Assembly: GCF_000378445.1 (NCBI RefSeq)
Contig: NZ_KB899768.1
Span: 1-15,049, forward strand
DNA: 15,049 bases
Direction of reading: 5' to 3'
Source: Deinococcus aquatilis DSM 23025
GTDB lineage: Bacteria > Deinococcota > Deinococci > Deinococcales > Deinococcaceae
The translations under genes were made by a program, and so were the position numbers. How positions within the stretch are numbered: the first letter of the stretch is position 1; every line of letters starts with the position of its first letter. Below, in pieces: positions 1 through 7,758 of the stretch. The notes beneath the pieces are model-generated. The model had not been told where the DNA came from and searched no databases. It saw only the letters and a program-made list of their open reading frames with translations.

Positions 1-274
1 TCTCTTGTTGTTCCACATCGAGCGCAGGAGTCGATTTGTTCCAACGGCGTCTGTCCACCACCGCCGCTGGCCCATCTTTGTTGTAAGCCCGAATCAACGT
101 GCTGATCGTGCTGCGCGAAAAACTCGTGACCGCTTTGATCTCTGGAATGGATAACCCTTTGCTTTTCAGCCACAAGATCTGCCAGCGGGAGCGCTCCACC
201 GCTCGCTCGGACTGGCGGTAGGCCAACTCCAACTCATCGGACGTCTGATGCGGGAACAGCGAGGCAGGTCGCAT
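1..274 (-). CDS. IS630-family transposase, N-terminal part (runs off window edge)
   Basis: Reading the minus strand from an ATG at 274 gives an open frame to the window edge, about 91 codons, beginning MRPASLFPHQTSDELELAYR. It contains a helix-turn-helix region around residues 35-60 (WLKSKGLSIPEIKAVTSFSR then STISTLIRAYN) and a basic stretch VVDRRRWN. This layout, a winged-HTH followed by a basic segment, is what IS630/Tc1-mariner-type transposases show at their N-terminus, where the domain binds the element ends. The DDE catalytic domain would lie beyond base 1 and cannot be checked, so I cannot say whether the gene is intact. The other IS end should lie between 275 and about 340, but I could not pin an inverted repeat. 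The family call rests on pattern recognition only. Confidence 0.72.
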   Translation of the reverse strand, partial: MRPASLFPHQTSDELELAYRQSERAVERSRWQILWLKSKGLSIPEIKAVTSFSRSTISTLIRAYNKDGPAAVVDRRRWNKSTPALDVEQQE

Positions 275-331
275 AGTCGCGACTCAGTTTAATCCCGTAT
301 CAAACCACGATCTACGATCCACGTTCTGCCC

Positions 332-338
332 TTATACT
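332..338 (+). promoter_or_regulatory. Possible -10 element upstream of the thioesterase-like gene
   Basis: TTATACT at 332-338 resembles a sigma-70 -10 box and lies about 60 bases before the chosen ATG. No convincing -35 is visible at the right distance, so this is weak. It lies just outside the IS630-like gene, so the promoter could also be supplied by the IS end. Confidence 0.25.
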
Positions 339-398
339 CAGTTCAAAATTTCCACTGTCCACCCTTTGACTCACTCCACTCTCCCCGGAGGTTTTCCC

Positions 399-911
399 AT
401 GACCCAGACTGACCCTGCCGCCGCTGCCCCCCGTCCCGCCCTGCCGAGCATGGCTGTCAAGGCCGTCAAAGCCGCGCTGCACGCCATTCCCATGAATGCC
501 ACAGTGGGCGTCCAGATTACCGATGTGGGCGTGGGCTGGGCCGAGGGTGCCTGCCCCGACACGGCCCCGTTTCGCAACCATCTGGGCACGATTCATGCCG
601 GAGCGCAGTTTTTGCTGGCCGAAGCCGTCAGTGGAGCGGCTTTCGCGGGAGCATTTGCCGCACAACTGGCTCAGGCCGTACCGCTGATCGAGAAGCTGGA
701 AACGCATTACGTGGCCCGCGCTCAGGGCGACATCACGGCGCAGGGCCAGATAGATCCGGCCACACTGCCCGCCGCCTACGCCGAGTTTGCCGAGCATGGC
801 AAAGCCCGCCTGATCGTGCAGGTCACGGTGAAAGACGCCGAAGACAAGGCCGTGATGCGGGCCGTAGCACACTGGTACTTGCGGAGTATGGGCAGCATAC
901 GCGGCAACTGA
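399..911 (+). CDS. DUF4442/PaaI-like hotdog-fold thioesterase family protein
   Basis: This 170-aa protein resembles small hotdog-fold acyl-CoA thioesterases of the DUF4442/PaaI group. Support comes from the segment FRNHLGTIHAGAQFLLAEAV, which matches the HxGxxhhLxE motif on the long central helix of the fold, and from the later strands KARLIVQVTVKDAEDKAVMR and AVAHWYLR, typical of the closing sheet. Such enzymes hydrolyse acyl-CoA thioesters in the cytoplasm as homodimers or tetramers; the substrate cannot be told from sequence. The ATG at 399 was chosen because GGAGG at 387-391 sits 7 bases upstream. An in-frame TTG at 366 would add 11 residues but has no such site. The gene stands alone: comM begins about 165 bases downstream and an IS lies upstream on the other strand. 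The general fold is fairly secure, the activity is inferred. Confidence 0.8.
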   Translation: MTQTDPAAAAPRPALPSMAVKAVKAALHAIPMNATVGVQITDVGVGWAEGACPDTAPFRNHLGTIHAGAQFLLAEAVSGAAFAGAFAAQLAQAVPLIEKLETHYVARAQGDITAQGQIDPATLPAAYAEFAEHGKARLIVQVTVKDAEDKAVMRAVAHWYLRSMGSIRGN

Positions 912-1078
912 AGTCGGGTTATGGGCTGTAAGAAGTATTGAACGACACTGCTGGCCCCGCGTTACCCTGGTAGCTTCATAGACAGCAGGTGATGTTGTTC
1001 TCTGTAGCCAACTAAGCTGACCGGCATGACATTTCCGTATCCGGCTCTTGCATCCGCCTCACCCCAGAGGCACGGCTG

Positions 1079-2534
<1,456 letters not shown>

Positions 2535-2563
<29 letters not shown>

Positions 2564-2735
2564 ATTCGGCCCCCGCCCGCTCAAGTTGTCAGTATGCTGT
2601 GGCAGATGCAACGAAATCCATGCAGGACAGGATATCCTTCGATTTCTCGCCAGGAATGGTTCGCTCAACATGTCAGTGGCAAACTGTGCCTGCCGGGTCT
2701 GTATCAGCGTGTCGCCCGCTCAACCTGTCAGTGAC
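2535..2735 (+). repeat. Four direct copies of a 22-bp repeat (candidate transposase binding sites)
   Basis: Copies lie at 2535-2556, 2575-2596, 2659-2680 and 2714-2735, all in the same orientation, with TGTCAGT cores at 2547, 2587, 2671 and 2726 (steps of 40, 84 and 55 bases). The shared core is CGCTCAACNTGTCAGT. By hand, copies 1 and 3 agree at 18 of 22 positions, copies 3 and 4 at 18 of 22, and copies 2 and 4 at 17 of 22. TGTCGCC also precedes copies 1 and 4, at 2528 and 2710. Irregular spacing argues against CRISPR; a transposon-end array of protein binding sites fits better. Copy 1 overlaps the comM stop codon region and copy 4 overlaps a candidate tniQ start, so the bound protein could also repress tniQ. 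Confidence 0.75.
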
Positions 2736-4293
2736 GGAGCCGGCCACTCCAGGCAGCGTCTACCCCTACCCCAGCCTGCCAGCGCTACAGCCCGATGAGT
2801 GGCTGGGCTCCTGGCTCTTCCGGCTCGCCCATGCCAACGGCCTTCCCCTCCACCTCGTGCTGGCTGACCTGGGCTGGACCGCCGAGCAGCTGGAGGGCCC
2901 AGACGTGCCTGAAGCGTTCCTGCAGGTGGTGGCCCGTCGCGCGGATACCCCCCAGTCGGCTCTGGCACACGCCCAGCGCCTCCCCCGGCGGCTCCTGGCC
3001 ACGACCGGCCGACCAGGGCCGCTCCCCTACCCTTTTCTCGGCGTGCCGCTGGTTCAAGTCTGTCCCGCGTGCTGGTGCGAGGATGCGCAGCCCTATCTCC
3101 GCCTGGCCTGGCTCGACCCTCAGAGCGTGCGCTGCGAGAGTCACGGCACCGCCCTACGTGACCAGTGCCCGCATTGCGAGGGCCATATCAGTGCCGCGCA
3201 AAGCCTGCGGAACAAATGGACACGCAAGCCTCGGAACAGCTCCACCTTCGAGCCGATTAAGCCGGAAGCCGGATTGCGCCGTTGCTACCAATGTCACGGC
3301 GACCTGGCCTCGGCAGCAACTGAAGCTCTGCCCCTTCCCGATGTCCTTCCCCCGATTGAACTCCATGCTTTGCCACAGCCGCATGGCTTCCGTTCACCCC
3401 CGAAGGCCCATGAGTGGCAATCGCTGATCAGCGCGCTGGAGCAATACATCGTGGGTTACGGCCTATGGAACGAGATCGAGAACGGTGTCTGGCGTATCTC
3501 CAGGACTCCCCAGGTCGACGACTCCATCTGGTTGAACATGACAGCAGGCACCAGGCGAGCCCGTATCCATAACCGCCTGGATGTGCGCCAGGCCACGATG
3601 CGCACCCTGACTTGGTTATTGCACCGCGGTCCGGGGACTGTTCAGGAACGCCTGCACGTCTTCGGCCGCCTGGTCTTGCTGGTTCAGGCTCCTGCCCTGG
3701 GGCCGACCGCTGCCCGCGCGAAGCTGCAGGCGGTGTGGCTGGCCCAGGCTCTGGTTGACCTGGTGGACGGTGGATTGCTGCGCGACTGGCCCAGGCTGCT
3801 GCAGGCGCTGGACGCTCGCCCTCTGCGCCGTCCGCCTTTTGTGGGCTCACCGTTCACGATGACCGACGATCAATGGGCCTGGGTTCAGCCCTTCGTGGTG
3901 CCCGAGGCTTCGTGGCAATACCGCCGCTCTACCGTCCAGGGCGCCCGGATGAACCTGCCCCTGCGGCAGACGTTCGAGCTGCTGCTGGACGCCACGCAGC
4001 GCTCGCAAGGTCTGAACTACGCGAAGTTGGGCGGCCAGCATGTTGGCCACACCCTGGGGCGCACTGGCTATGTGCTGGAGCGCGACGCGCAGATGGGGCT
4101 CGCCCTAGGCGCCCTGTACCGGCACGCGCAAGAGGAATCGTGGCGCCTGAGAAAGGCGATTTCCACCGGGCACGGCCCAGCGTGGCTCCAGCAGACACAC
4201 GCGTTGTTCCTGAGCGACGGCGTCATTGAAGTGGCGCGGCGCACCAACCCAGGACTGTACTGGGACCTGCTGCGGAGGCTGATGAAGGGGTGA
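2599..4293 (+). CDS. tniQ: TniQ/TnsD-family transposition target-selection protein
   Basis: TniQ/TnsD proteins choose the insertion site for Tn7-like transposons and hand it to the TnsC ATPase. The N-terminal TniQ signature starts near residue 60 with LPALQPDEWLGSWLFRLAHA, and the zinc-binding set follows: CPAC (155-158), CESHG (179-183), CPHC (190-193) and CYQC (229-232), with the usual YLRLAWLDP between. Later residues 421-433 read MTDDQWAWVQPFV, reminiscent of the N-terminus of some IS5-type transposases; this may be part of a DNA-binding domain or chance. The longest frame begins at GTG 2599 (564 aa), but the first ~50 residues look non-conserved and are built partly from the repeat array. 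GTG 2731 (520 aa) or ATG 2656 are better guesses, though none has a good ribosome site. No tnsA, tnsB or tnsC follows, which makes it an orphan here. Confidence 0.85.
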   Translation: MADATKSMQDRISFDFSPGMVRSTCQWQTVPAGSVSACRPLNLSVTEPATPGSVYPYPSLPALQPDEWLGSWLFRLAHANGLPLHLVLADLGWTAEQLEGPDVPEAFLQVVARRADTPQSALAHAQRLPRRLLATTGRPGPLPYPFLGVPLVQVCPACWCEDAQPYLRLAWLDPQSVRCESHGTALRDQCPHCEGHISAAQSLRNKWTRKPRNSSTFEPIKPEAGLRRCYQCHGDLASAATEALPLPDVLPPIELHALPQPHGFRSPPKAHEWQSLISALEQYIVGYGLWNEIENGVWRISRTPQVDDSIWLNMTAGTRRARIHNRLDVRQATMRTLTWLLHRGPGTVQERLHVFGRLVLLVQAPALGPTAARAKLQAVWLAQALVDLVDGGLLRDWPRLLQALDARPLRRPPFVGSPFTMTDDQWAWVQPFVVPEASWQYRRSTVQGARMNLPLRQTFELLLDATQRSQGLNYAKLGGQHVGHTLGRTGYVLERDAQMGLALGALYRHAQEESWRLRKAISTGHGPAWLQQTHALFLSDGVIEVARRTNPGLYWDLLRRLMKG

Positions 4294-4460
4294 TAGACAA
4301 CGACTGGCAGGCCTTTCCAGAGACCTTCCCACGCAGATTTGGAGTCATCTATCCCGTGAAGCCGGACGTTGACGGCACAGATCTGCCCCTTGGTTGCTCA
4401 GGCTTCCTGACTTTGCCCCAGGCGCCGAGGGATAGCACAATGCCGGATATGTCCCAGTGA
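4290..4460 (+). CDS. Possible 56-aa ORF coupled to tniQ, unrecognised
   Basis: A GTG at 4290 overlaps the tniQ stop (GTGA arrangement) and opens 57 codons ending TGA 4458-4460; the product begins VIDNDWQAFPETFPRRFGVI. GGAGG at 4274-4278 lies 11 bases upstream. The overlap suggests translational coupling, but the sequence resembles nothing I know and a short frame like this can occur by chance. It could also be a decayed remnant of tniQ-linked coding sequence. Confidence 0.3.
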   Translation: MIDNDWQAFPETFPRRFGVIYPVKPDVDGTDLPLGCSGFLTLPQAPRDSTMPDMSQ

Positions 4461-4607
4461 GGCAACCCCCGTCGGGGTGAAAAGGGGCGGGTAGAATGTT
4501 TTCCAAATGTCCATGTCCCTTTTGATTGACGTCGTGGCCACCTGCCAGGAAGTGGCCAGGACCACGGATACGCAGGAAGACCACCCTGGCCGGCTCGAGA
4601 CCGTAGC
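4461..4607. other. Non-coding gap between tniQ region and the 271-aa gene
   Basis: The stretch between the tniQ stop and the next ATG is just over 300 bases, of which 4290-4460 may be coding. The rest holds a small hairpin, ACCCC/GGGGT at 4465-4469 and 4474-4478 with a CGTC loop and no following T-run, so not a typical terminator. No clear promoter pair, tRNA or repeat copy was seen. Confidence 0.4.
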
Positions 4608-5423
4608 ATGACGCGAAAAGCCCAACGACCGATGCTGATCCCTCCTCAGCAGTACAACCAGAATCGTCGCAGGCGAGAGACCCATGGGATCGCTTCAACA
4701 CTCGAAGCGTCCTATGCGCAGTCTCATGCCCTGATCAATGCTCCCGATGGGTCACTCGTTGCTCCACGGTTGTCCCTGCCCCTGGCACTGCCCTTCACGA
4801 CAACCGGGGATATGCTGGCCTATCTGAATCCTGCCGAAAAGAATTGGCACAACCGTCAAGGCCATGTGGTTCGAAAAGGCTCACAGGCGGACGTTCACGT
4901 CATGGTTCTCCGCAGCATTCTCAAAGAACTTCAGTACAATTACGAGCTGCTCGCCGATGCTGACGCCATCAGCGGTCAACAGGCCGACGCTTCCATTGAC
5001 GCCGTCCACGTTAGTTGGGACGCGTTGGACACTGAACCACTCCGGGCCTATGTCGAACTTCCATTATGGCTGCTGGAGTTGTGGTCGATTAATCACATCA
5101 CGCTTGAGCATTCCAATGATCCTGAACTCAAGAACGTGCAGGCCCGCTTCAATGTTGGCCTGCTCTACCCCGTGGACGATTGGAACAGCTACGTCATTAA
5201 CCTCGAGTACAGTGTCCCCCCCCTCCAGGCGGGCTGGCGCACTTACCGGGTTCTTCCCAGTTACCGTCTGGGTTGGTGTCAGCTTTACACCGGCGTCACT
5301 CCACATCAACAGAGCATCTACGTCGAGGATGAGTTCAAGATCGCAACGGTGGTCAGCGATTTTGGTGCGCCTCTGCTCGATCCTGCTCGCCCAGGCTTCA
5401 TCGCTCACCTGAACATTGCCTGA
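4608..5423 (+). CDS. Unrecognised 271-aa protein
   Basis: I do not recognise this family. The frame is long, uses codons plausibly and is the best coding solution for the stretch. The product is probably cytoplasmic: no signal peptide or transmembrane helix is evident. It has a basic, Gln/Asn/Arg-rich start (RRRRETHG near residues 20-27), a charged middle with AEKNWHNRQGHVVRKG (about 75-90), a hydrophobic segment ELPLWLLELWSINHITLEHS (about 150-170) and a Trp/Tyr-rich end (GWRTYRVLPSYRLGWCQLY). Base composition is lower in GC than comM upstream. ATG 4608 has no strong ribosome site; ATG 4632 is an alternative. It follows tniQ and precedes a small basic gene on the same strand, so it may be island cargo. 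No function is proposed. Confidence 0.6.
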   Translation: MTRKAQRPMLIPPQQYNQNRRRRETHGIASTLEASYAQSHALINAPDGSLVAPRLSLPLALPFTTTGDMLAYLNPAEKNWHNRQGHVVRKGSQADVHVMVLRSILKELQYNYELLADADAISGQQADASIDAVHVSWDALDTEPLRAYVELPLWLLELWSINHITLEHSNDPELKNVQARFNVGLLYPVDDWNSYVINLEYSVPPLQAGWRTYRVLPSYRLGWCQLYTGVTPHQQSIYVEDEFKIATVVSDFGAPLLDPARPGFIAHLNIA

Positions 5424-5479
5424 GGGCCAACCATGAGCCCAAGTCAGACGCCTGGCCTGCAAGGTGATATCATCCGGCC

Positions 5480-5764
5480 ATGACCTATGCAGCTCACAAA
5501 ATGAACCGTGGCCAGCATGGCTTTGTTACCACAACCGAGGCTAAGCGCCGGCTCCTTCGCGGGACGTGCGAAGTCGAGGCCCCCTTGGCGGCTGAAACCC
5601 TCGAGAAGTCAAAGCGCCATTTGAAGCATGTTGGACTGCTGTTCCAAGAATTCACCCGTCAGTATGCAGCTCAGCCTAAGCCGGCCCAGAAGCGTGCTGT
5701 ACCGGCCCATCTCCCCCGGTTAGGGGACGTCTCCGAGCTTCCGCCGAGGCGAAAGCGAGCCTGA
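5480..5764 (+). CDS. Unrecognised 94-aa basic protein
   Basis: This small Lys/Arg-rich protein (begins MTYAAHKMNRGQHGFVTTTE, ends ELPPRRKRA) has no motif I can name. AAGGTGA at 5461-5467 lies 12 bases before the ATG, a usable but distant ribosome site. It is 56 bases downstream of the 271-aa gene on the same strand and its stop codon runs straight into a strong terminator, so the two probably form the end of one transcript. The charged composition and predicted helix around KSKRHLKHVGLLFQEFTRQY would suit a nucleic-acid-binding or partner-binding role, but that is speculation. Confidence 0.5.
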   Translation: MTYAAHKMNRGQHGFVTTTEAKRRLLRGTCEVEAPLAAETLEKSKRHLKHVGLLFQEFTRQYAAQPKPAQKRAVPAHLPRLGDVSELPPRRKRA

Positions 5765-5802
5765 AATAAAAGCCCCGGACAAAATGTCCGGGGCTTTTAT
5801 TT
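5764..5802 (+). terminator. Perfect 18-bp-stem rho-independent terminator, likely bidirectional
   Basis: AAATAAAAGCCCCGGACA at 5764-5781 pairs perfectly with 5785-5802 across a 3-base loop. The GC-rich inner stem is flanked by A-rich and T-rich outer arms, so a T-tract follows the GC stem on either strand. It starts at the last base of the 94-aa gene's stop codon and faces the convergent CBASS operon ending at 6022, so it can stop transcripts from both sides. Confidence 0.92.
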
Positions 5803-6021
5803 AGATTCTTCCCTCGTCGGTCGCAGTCCATTGTCGCCATTCAGCTCACCCATTCGCCTCATTTAGGGCGGACGCTGACTCCAACGTTGGTTATTCTCCG
5901 GCGTCCACTGGTCGGTCTGATGGAGACAATCTGCCCTTGTGCAAGACGGTGAAGCAAGCCAGTGTCCTGCCTATAAGTCACCGGCCGCGCGCACTCATGG
6001 GCGCGCTCCCAAATCATTAGC

Positions 6022-6612
6022 CTACTGAATCAGCTGCTCAAGCTCACCAGGCTCAAAGCGGTGGTCTCCACGGTCAATGGACTTCTTCGCGGCGGTGAAG
6101 GCTCGAGGGGTTGTCTTGGGTACGTCCGCGTAGACTTTCTCGAGATCTTGCAGGAAGCGGTCCCGATGTGCACGGGCTTCGTCGACGGTCAGCCGCTGGT
6201 CGCGCATATCCGTGATCATCGCCATGAGCTGTTCGCGGATCACCCACAGATTGTGCGCCGCCTTGGTGTGATTGGCAGAGAGCTTCGGGTAGTTCCGGTC
6301 ACGAAGGTGCAAGGCCAGGACGAACTGCAGCGCAGCCAACATTCCACCAACCGCTGTGCCAATCCGGCTGTCGCCAATCACCGCAAGCACCAGGCTGGTC
6401 GTCGTGATGCCAGAGACAATCTGGTTCCAGAGCGCGGCCTGCTTTCCTGCGTCTTCCAGCTGCTCCGCCTGCTTCTCCTGCACCTTGTGGGACCAGAGCG
6501 TCCGCCCGTACAAGGCCGCGATCTGGTTGAACAGCTCGCCGTAGGTTGCCACGGCGGCAGTGTCCTTCGGATGCGCCGTGGGCGCTGCACTAGCGGGGGT
6601 AGTTGTTGCCAT
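6022..6612 (-). CDS. SLATT-domain two-transmembrane CBASS effector
   Basis: The 196-aa product fits the SLATT family, the membrane effectors tied to SMODS/CD-NTase and SLOG systems. It has an N-terminal soluble helix (YGELFNQIAALYGRTLWSHK, about 24-43), a paired transmembrane hairpin (about 64-80, IVSGITTTSLVLAVIG, and 84-102, IGTAVGGMLAALQFVLALHL) and a C-terminal helical, charged region with RDRNYPKLSANHTKAAHNLW. Known SLATT proteins are thought to form membrane pores when a cyclic nucleotide binds, killing or stalling an infected cell. The ATG at 6612 was chosen over a longer frame from 6735 because GGGAG lies 4 bases upstream and the extra 41 residues lie inside the upstream gene. It overlaps the 3' end of the CD-NTase gene by 23 bases, which implies coupled translation. 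Confidence 0.8.
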   Translation of the reverse strand: MATTTPASAAPTAHPKDTAAVATYGELFNQIAALYGRTLWSHKVQEKQAEQLEDAGKQAALWNQIVSGITTTSLVLAVIGDSRIGTAVGGMLAALQFVLALHLRDRNYPKLSANHTKAAHNLWVIREQLMAMITDMRDQRLTVDEARAHRDRFLQDLEKVYADVPKTTPRAFTAAKKSIDRGDHRFEPGELEQLIQ

Positions 6613-7468
6613 AGATCTCCCTGAATTTGCCGCGGGCAGCGGTGGTCTTATTTTTCGCGTACAGGTCGGTGCCTTCCAGAGCAGCTTGGTACGCTGCCCC
6701 CGCTTTTGCCTCAAAGGGGCCTTTGCGCCAGACAAAAGATCCGCTTCCCGGGGCTCGCCAATAGACCTGGGTTTTGTCTTGATCGGCCAGATATTTCATG
6801 AAGTCGCGCGTGAGGTAGTCGTAGTACAGGTAAGACTTGTCTTTGTATCCCCAGCTCGCCATGAACTGCGCCGCGAGGGTGTCGATTTGGATCCCACTGA
6901 GCTGCACACCGCAGTGGCGGCGCCAAGCGCGGGCCATGCGGCAGAGCCGCTTGAGATTCTTGTTGTAAAGACCGTTGAGCCGGTGAATTTCGTTGATTTC
7001 GGCCTGTGGATTGGTCGTCTTCCACGATCCACCATTGTTGGAGTCCGCGTGCGTATAGCTGATGCTGTCCGAGTTCAAAAATGCTGGAAGAACTTCAAAG
7101 CGCATCTGGTCAGCGAAGCTGACGACCACCACCTGGCCGTCCCCACCAACCGCTGTAGAGGGGTAGGTCCTCTGAATGGAATTGCGAACGGCTTGCAATA
7201 GCGCAGACTGCCCGTTGCTCAGGTAGCCGTTGTACTGCTGGTAGACGCTGAAAGGCAGCTTGAACAACACATCGACATCGTGGGCATCAACGATGGCGGT
7301 GTCGCGTCCATAAGAGCCCACCTGAATGGTGTTCTGAACGTATGAATCGATGGCGTGAAAATCCTTGTTCAGACGCGCCGTGATGCTCTGATAGCGGCTG
7401 CTGATCAAGGCGCCGTTGCGGATGACCAAGTTGTTGCAAAGCGTCTCGAAGTCTTGACTCACACTCAT
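6590..7468 (-). CDS. CD-NTase (cGAS/DncV-like nucleotidyltransferase) of a CBASS system
   Basis: This 292-aa enzyme belongs to the SMODS/CD-NTase group, which makes cyclic di- or trinucleotides on sensing phage infection. The nucleotidyltransferase signature is clear: GSYGRDTAI at residues 51-59, then DVDVL (D64, D66) as the first two metal-binding acids, and RFEVLPAF (E125) as the likely third acid, in the position of the family's DxxPA strand. The C-terminal half (about 155-230, INEIHRLNGLYNKNLKRLCR onwards) matches the helical OAS1-like domain. ATG 7468 has GGGGGAC just upstream. No ubiquitin-like accessory genes (Cap2/Cap3) are adjacent, so with its SLATT partner it would be a minimal type I CBASS. 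The cyclic nucleotide made cannot be told from sequence. Confidence 0.88.
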   Translation of the reverse strand: MSVSQDFETLCNNLVIRNGALISSRYQSITARLNKDFHAIDSYVQNTIQVGSYGRDTAIVDAHDVDVLFKLPFSVYQQYNGYLSNGQSALLQAVRNSIQRTYPSTAVGGDGQVVVVSFADQMRFEVLPAFLNSDSISYTHADSNNGGSWKTTNPQAEINEIHRLNGLYNKNLKRLCRMARAWRRHCGVQLSGIQIDTLAAQFMASWGYKDKSYLYYDYLTRDFMKYLADQDKTQVYWRAPGSGSFVWRKGPFEAKAGAAYQAALEGTDLYAKNKTTAARGKFREIYGNNYPR

Positions 7469-7478
7469 AACGTCCCCC

Positions 7479-7511
7479 AGCCGCCGAAGCCGGTAGCCCC
7501 AGCGGCTTTTT
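7479..7511. other. Hairpin in the CBASS leader
   Basis: AGCCGC at 7479-7484 pairs with GCGGCT at 7502-7507, and on the plus strand it is followed by TTTTT (7507-7511). On the minus strand the same structure lies in the 5' leader just before the CD-NTase ribosome site. It could stop antisense transcripts or modulate CD-NTase translation, or be chance. Confidence 0.3.
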
Positions 7512-7519
7512 GATGTCCT

Positions 7520-7565
7520 TAGTTATACGCCATCAACATATAATATATCACAAATTATGTTCTTG
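7520..7565 (-). promoter_or_regulatory. AT-rich promoter region candidate for the CBASS operon
   Basis: This is a sharply AT-rich patch in GC-rich surroundings. Reading the minus strand, it contains TATTAT (7545-7540) and TATAAC (7527-7522) as -10-like boxes and TTGTGA around 7553-7548; no pair has ideal spacing. ATAAT (7540-7544) and ATTAT (7554-7558) form an imperfect dyad that might be an operator. A start here would give a leader of about 50-70 bases before the CD-NTase ATG. Confidence 0.45.
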
Positions 7566-7623
7566 ACTATCTTGCCCGATCGCCATTCAGCTGAGAAGAC
7601 CAGTGCTTTCGGGCCAGCCGGCT

Positions 7624-7661
7624 CAAGACGGGCTGACGCTCACTCCCTTCAGGGCGTCTTG
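7624..7661. other. Two-tier inverted repeat between hsdR and the CBASS operon
   Basis: CAAGACG (7624-7630) pairs with CGTCTTG (7655-7661); after a symmetrical GG/GG mismatch, CTGA (7633-7636) pairs with TCAG (7649-7652). A second perfect palindrome, CAGGGCGCCCTG, sits at 7673-7684. There is no T-tract, so a classical terminator is not supported, but the position just beyond the hsdR stop suits transcript end formation. The rest of 7662-7758 shows nothing else I can name. Confidence 0.35.
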
Positions 7662-7758
7662 CCGCCCGGCAGCAGGGCGCCCTGGGTGGTCTCCGGAAAG
7701 GAAGGCACCTCAAGATTGCGACCAAGAGAGGAAGCAAATATTCTTATGCCAGTCGCCC

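Noticed and set aside
5650..5670. Possible fifth repeat copy (GTCAGTATGC shared with copy 2)
   Set aside because: Only about ten bases match, the upstream half is absent and it lies in a coding frame; likely chance.
5980..6015. GCGCGC inverted repeat after the SLATT gene as a terminator
   Set aside because: Only a 6-bp stem, no T-tract on the minus strand; the strong terminator at 5764-5802 already serves this gap.
6613..6735. Longer N-terminus for the SLATT gene (start near 6735)
   Set aside because: The extra 41 residues are basic, Pro-rich and lie inside the CD-NTase gene; ATG 6612 has a good ribosome site.
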